This document shows positions 59,619-64,000 of a stretch of 64,000 nucleotides of DNA, one piece after another. The stretch covers positions 16,412,520 to 16,476,519 of the forward strand of contig NC_089868.1 of assembly GCF_036373705.1 (NCBI RefSeq), given 5' to 3'. The notes under the pieces were generated by a model. The model made no database searches. It saw nothing but the letters and a program-made list of their open reading frames with translations, and was not told the DNA's origin. Position 1 is the first letter of the stretch. Every line of letters starts with the position of its first letter. This stretch comes from Amia ocellicauda. Lineage: Eukaryota > Chordata > Actinopteri > Amiiformes > Amiidae. The position numbers and the translations under genes are program-made.

Positions 59619-62600
59619 ACTTGCTTACTTAGCTTTGCTGAATGAAAAAAAAAAAAATCTGTTACCACAAAAAGGGTAATGTTTTAATGGTTAAGTCATT
59701 TGAATTATTATTGCATTATAGTTTTAAGAGAGGCAAAAATTAAGTCCATTTCTGAATTGATGCTAGTAAAATACGTTTTTAAAAGTCTGGCTCTTTTCAT
59801 TGATTGACTTATTTTATTAGCAACACAGAAAGTACAGTGTGTTTTTATGTTTCCCGTTTGAGCGTGTTGTTGCCATGAATAGCTGAACAATTTGCGAGGA
59901 ATATAGTTTCATGGAGAAAGCGTTGCGCCATTTAAAACTGAAATATGGCTAATGACACATTTATTTCACGCTGACCAGAAAACTCCATCCTTCATCCTGT
60001 ATAGAGGGATAGCCCTTCGTTGTGCAGCAGAGGAGCACTGGCTAAGGAAGAAACTCTGGGAGACAAAGTCCTTCTTGTTTTGTGCAAAGAGATACTGCTA
60101 TTTATTGAGGCTTATTGCTATTGGGCTATTTTTTATATCCCTCTGGAAACACTGTCTTAATAGCTTTAAAGATATGAAGTATTGTTATTTGATATAATGC
60201 CACATTTTATGTATTGTTTTCTTCATTAAAAATAAGTGTTAGTTTATTTTTCTAGCTTACTTGTCAAGAGTTGAAATACCTTCCAAAAAGAAATATAGTA
60301 CAGATTTACAACATATGGAAACATGTTACTGTTTCACACTCTTAATGAGCTTTTCCTAGATTCAACTGGTTGAAACTGTGACTAATTTAAACACTTTTTT
60401 CCTATTTAGTACTATAAAATAAGAAAAGGAAAAAGAATATGATTGTGGTGTAAATTACTGGTCATTACATTTCTGTCTGACTGATATAGATAGCATTAAA
60501 AAACGTGTCACTTGAAATATTCCCTTAGAAATGGTGAATTATTATCTTGAAGAAAAAAATAAAGTAGTGGATAGGCCAATTTAATATTATAAAAGGATTA
60601 AGCCAAGAATAAAATTAGGTCATGCACAATTTAGTACGCTGATGGAAAATGGATATTACATATGAATAAACATAGCGCGTTTTGTAATGCAGTCAGTGGA
60701 CTTACTGGCAAACATCTGAAAATCTGTAAGTGCCAAGTTCATACTCATATTACTGGTAAGGTAAACAAGTGCCTGATGAGTAATTTAAAACAATATATAC
60801 TGTAAATATAAAAAGACAACATGCCATTTTGTATCTGTATAGTAACAGCATTATAAAAAAGAAATGTTGTATTCCGTAATCTGGTGGTAATAGAAATTCA
60901 CCAGATATAATTTAATATTCGCTGAAACAGATATGTAATTGGAAATACTTTGTTCATTGAAGTTTTTTTTTATCCAATTAATGTTTTGTAGGAAACATTT
61001 TCAAATGATAAAAAGCTGTTGTATTAATCACAAACATGTATCATGTGAACAATCTGCATTTGAACCTGAGATTTATTCATTTAGTTTCTATTTGCTTGAG
61101 TGAAGATGTGTAGTAGGAGGGCACGATTTAGTAGGTACATGGTCATGAAATGGCAGAAGTTCGAGGAAGCATGTTACCCAATGCAGAAAAGTGCCTTTTC
61201 CCTGCAACCAAAGCCACAGACAAAAACCACAATGAAGGAAAACGGTTGAAATGATATTGAATGTTTCTGAATGTTCGGATGTTATATGTTTATCGTTGTG
61301 TAGCTGCGCTAGGAGATTCCACGAGCCAAACAGGCCTTTGAGATCCACCACAGCATGTGTGTGCTGGATTGAACATCTGCGTCTGCGGGGAGATCTCAGC
61401 CCCAAGATGACCACCCAGGGGGGCAGGAAAAAGAAAAAAAACCTGCCTTGTTGACATCATCAGCTTATCACAAGCACAGCCAGAACAAGGCACTAATGGG
61501 AAACAGCAACGTAGGTTTGAGGACAGTGTGGTGACCATAGAGATAACCCAGAATCAGGGAATTCACTCAGATCTTGAACAATCCCTTACAAATTAGAAAC
61601 ACAAGAAACTGTTGGAATATTTTGTGTACTGATGCCAGGTTGATGATGTTGTCGTCATCGTTGTTGGTTGTTATTATGAGGGCACTCCTTCATAAATGTT
61701 TACATCCTGTGGACTTCAATTGCTAGTATGTATATTTACATTGTGCAGCTGTCTACAGACTTTTGTAACATGCTTTGGCCAGTAGAAAATAAAGCTGTGC
61801 AAAGAACAATAGAATAAACGAATAATAGGAAAGTGACTTTGTGGGAAATACCTTGGGGGAAAACAATGAGTGTACAGTCCAGCAAACTCCATCAGAGCTC
61901 AGAGAAATAATATTTTCAGCGCAGCGTTAAAATGGAGATGATAGGCCGTCCCACCCATCTCTGGCAGAGCAGTGGAGAGCACTGTCAGAAACTCGAGCCA
62001 ACATAATAAAATGTTTAAATCGAAGGAAAAATGTATAAATGCTATAGTCCAGCTTTAGGCGCCTTAAATAAAGACTGCTTTTATGTATATGTGGAACAGA
62101 AATAGAGAATAACATTCGTTTATACAAAACATTATAGATTATTTCATCACTTCATTAGCACAAATCACATACTGAATCATTACACTGTTAAATGGTAATT
62201 TCATCAGTTGAAACTTAAAGGAGGAGTGCTATGAGTTAATGAAAAAAAATCCAGGTCTATGTGAAGCATTTTGGCATTTGTAGGAACTGCACAGGGAGTG
62301 TGTGGTAATAGGGTGAGCATATCGCTGCAATGAGCTGGAAAAACCACACATTGATATGGTGTCTTCAGCAACACAGGACTGAGGCAGCAAGACACAATCC
62401 AGGCACAAGCACAAAATGCGGGAAGGTAATTTCACCACATATTTATTAGATATCTGAGCTCTGAAATATGGCAGCAATGGCCCGATTCTCTGTCAGGCGT
62501 GTAGATGGGCGTACAGCAAGGTTTGGTTTCAATAACTAGTATTGCAAAACACATTTTTTTTTTTAACAGCACTCCCTGGCTGGTATTGAATACAATGCCA

Positions 62601-63289
62601 GCTTGACCTATTGTTCAATTTCTAATTTCTGTTTTCTTTCCAAATATTATTATGCATTTGGATGTGAAATGTTTTGGTTGGCAGCAGCGATCTTTAAAAT
62701 GTTTATTTGTTGTCACATTCAAGCTATCAAATGACATGCCTTGGTTTGCATTTGAGACAGCTGTGTCAACTTTCTTTGTATAAAAGGAGATGTGTGCCAG
62801 CGAAGGAGAGAAGGCCGAATGGAGGTGTGAGTAATGCTGAAGAATGGCTTCACTGTGACGTGAAGGAGCAACCACAGTGGACTTTGATGAATGAAGTTCA
62901 GTGGCAGTTTCTCTGTGGTTGGTCCTGAATTAGGGTACATGTAGCTACTTTTATGTACATAAAACGCAGGATGTGGTCCCACTATCCACTGGATTGACTT
63001 GCCAAAAGCTAAAATAAGCCACATCTGTTACAAAGGTGCTAAGTCATCATTAATTGGAGCGAATATGGAATGATTGCATTGGAGGGCTCCACTTTTGTAA
63101 TATGCCACCTCTTGGACCAAAAATAATTTAATCTGAGGAGCTTTAATGCTGGGACAATGAAAAAATAATAGGGTTTCCTTCTGTATAGGTCTCAATAAGA
63201 AGAAGAGGTTAAATCGTTTTTCTCAGGTTAGAATTTTCCACCACTGAAACTTGTCACGTGAAGTAAAGCAGACAAATGTTGTGTACATA

Positions 63290-64000
63290 CAGTGAGGGAA
63301 AAAAGTATTTGATCCCCTGCTGATTTTGTACGTTTGCCCACTGACAAAGAAATGATCAGTCTATAATTTTAATGGTAGGTGTATTTTAACAGTGAGAGAC
63401 AGAATAACAACAAAACAATCCAGAAAAACGCATTTCAAAAAAATTATAAATTGATTTGCATGTTAATGAGGGAAATAAGTATTTGATCTCCTATCAATCA
63501 GCAAGATTTCTGGCTCCCAGGTGTCTTAAAGGGAGTGCTCCTAATCTCAGCTCGTTACCTGTATAAAAGACACCTGTCCACAGAAGCAATCAATCAATCA
63601 GATTCCAAACTCTCCACCATGGCCAAGACCAAAGAGCTGTCCAAGGATGTCAGGGACAAGATTGTAGACCTACACAAGGCTGGAATGGGCTACAAGACCA
63701 TCGCCAAGCAGCTTGGTGAGAAGGTGACAACAGTTGGTGCGATTATTCGCAAATGGAAGAAACACAAAATAACTGTCAGTCTCCCTCGGTCTGGGGCTCC
63801 ATGCAAGATCTCACCTCATAGAGTTTCAATGATCATGAGAACGGTGAGGAATCAGCCCAGAACTACACGGGAGGATCTTGTTAATGATCCTGCAGTGCCC
63901 GCAAGGTCCCCCTGCTCAAGAAAGCACATGTACAGGCCCGTCTGAAGTTTGCCAATGAACATCTGAATGATTCAGAGGAGAACTGGGTGAAAGTGTTGTG
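63290..64000 (+). mobile_element. Tc1-like transposon, left part, continuing past the window
   Basis: After a TA (63288-63289) the left end begins CAGTGAGGGAAAAAAGTATT. The core GAGGGAAAAAAGTATTTGAT (from 63294) recurs as GAGGGAAATAAGTATTTGAT at 63468. That is the doubled direct-repeat arrangement (IR/DR) of Sleeping Beauty-type Tc1 elements, where both copies bind transposase. A transposase frame follows at 63619. The right end is outside the window. Confidence 0.9.
63619..64000 (+). pseudogene. Tc1-like transposase, internally deleted and frameshifted
   Basis: ATG at 63619 ([20 protein letters not shown]) starts the paired-like DNA-binding region with a normal first helix-turn-helix. After about residue 90 (REDLVND) the frame shifts near 63888-63895, giving a short false tail and a stop at 63943-63945. 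The expected coding resumes in another frame ([11 protein letters not shown]...ENWVKVL) to the window edge. Compared with the family, some tens of residues of the second DNA-binding helix region are missing. The copy is therefore dead, although its ends could still be mobilised in trans. Confidence 0.85.

Larger units (their letters stand above)
51007..63287 (+). other. GLIS1 intron, incomplete at the right edge (at least 13 kb)
   Basis: The exon with finger 3 (expected to start with FEGC-like coding) is not in the window, so the intron continues past 64000. The stretch is AT-rich with no supported gene. It contains a 24-nt microexon candidate (53161-53184), a TTTA microsatellite (59592-59618), a CTCF-like core (56935-56948) and AT-rich blocks dense in TAATTA-type words (55690-55990, 57780-57860). 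Confidence 0.7.

Noticed and set aside
59952..60197. 81-codon + strand ORF
   Set aside because: No splice signals and no known motif; inside the GLIS1 intron with chance-level length.
1..64000. tRNA, rRNA, CRISPR, prokaryotic or viral-type systems
   Set aside because: No tRNA A/B-box pairs with cloverleaf potential, no regular repeat-spacer arrays, and no retroviral LTR or gag/pol signatures were seen by eye.

Overview
The window is vertebrate nuclear DNA from a ray-finned fish. The evidence is split genes with GT-AG introns, long AT-rich introns, Tc1/mariner-type transposons of the kind common in fish genomes, and proteins that align with vertebrate NDC1 and GLIS1. It cannot be placed to species from the sequence. 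The single-copy NDC1-GLIS1 arrangement and a CR1/L2-like interspersed repeat would fit a non-teleost or early-branching lineage, but that is a guess. There are no operons, CRISPR arrays or rRNA genes.

Layout, left to right, all recognised genes on the + strand. (1) 1-92 may hold the last coding exon of YIPF1, the expected neighbour upstream of NDC1. (2) 298-1518 is a complete Tc1/mariner element with perfect terminal inverted repeats and an uninterrupted 346-residue transposase of DD36E spacing, sitting in a TA microsatellite. (3) 3729-4711 is the coding exon and poly(A) signal of a 253-residue coiled-coil protein I do not recognise. (4) 5282-13166 is the complete NDC1 gene (transmembrane nucleoporin): 18 coding exons, 678 residues, with a CTCF-like motif upstream and a clear poly(A) signal. 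(5) From about 14.6 kb to beyond the right edge lies the 5' part of a GLI-similar zinc-finger gene, called GLIS1 from its zinc fingers and its position just downstream of NDC1 in the same direction, as I recall for human 1p32. It has a GC-rich promoter and first exon, four coding exons that join in phase (15284/15309-15633, 18784-18900, 47761-47959, 49746-51006), one 28.9 kb intron, and an incomplete last intron of at least 13 kb. Zinc fingers 1 and 2 are in the window; fingers 3 to 5 and the C-terminus lie outside. (6) The window ends inside a Tc1-like element with doubled left-end repeats and an internally deleted transposase.

NDC1 anchors the nuclear pore in the nuclear envelope. GLIS1 is a nuclear DNA-binding regulator. 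They are neighbours, not a functional unit. Most of the window (about 45 kb) is GLIS1 intron, where candidate enhancers, a possible alternative 3' end, a possible microexon and one antisense ORF are the main things to check. I found no previously undescribed system. The best leads are the intact DD36E transposon, the alternative GLIS1 N-terminus, the symmetric GLIS1 cassette exon and the unrecognised coiled-coil gene.
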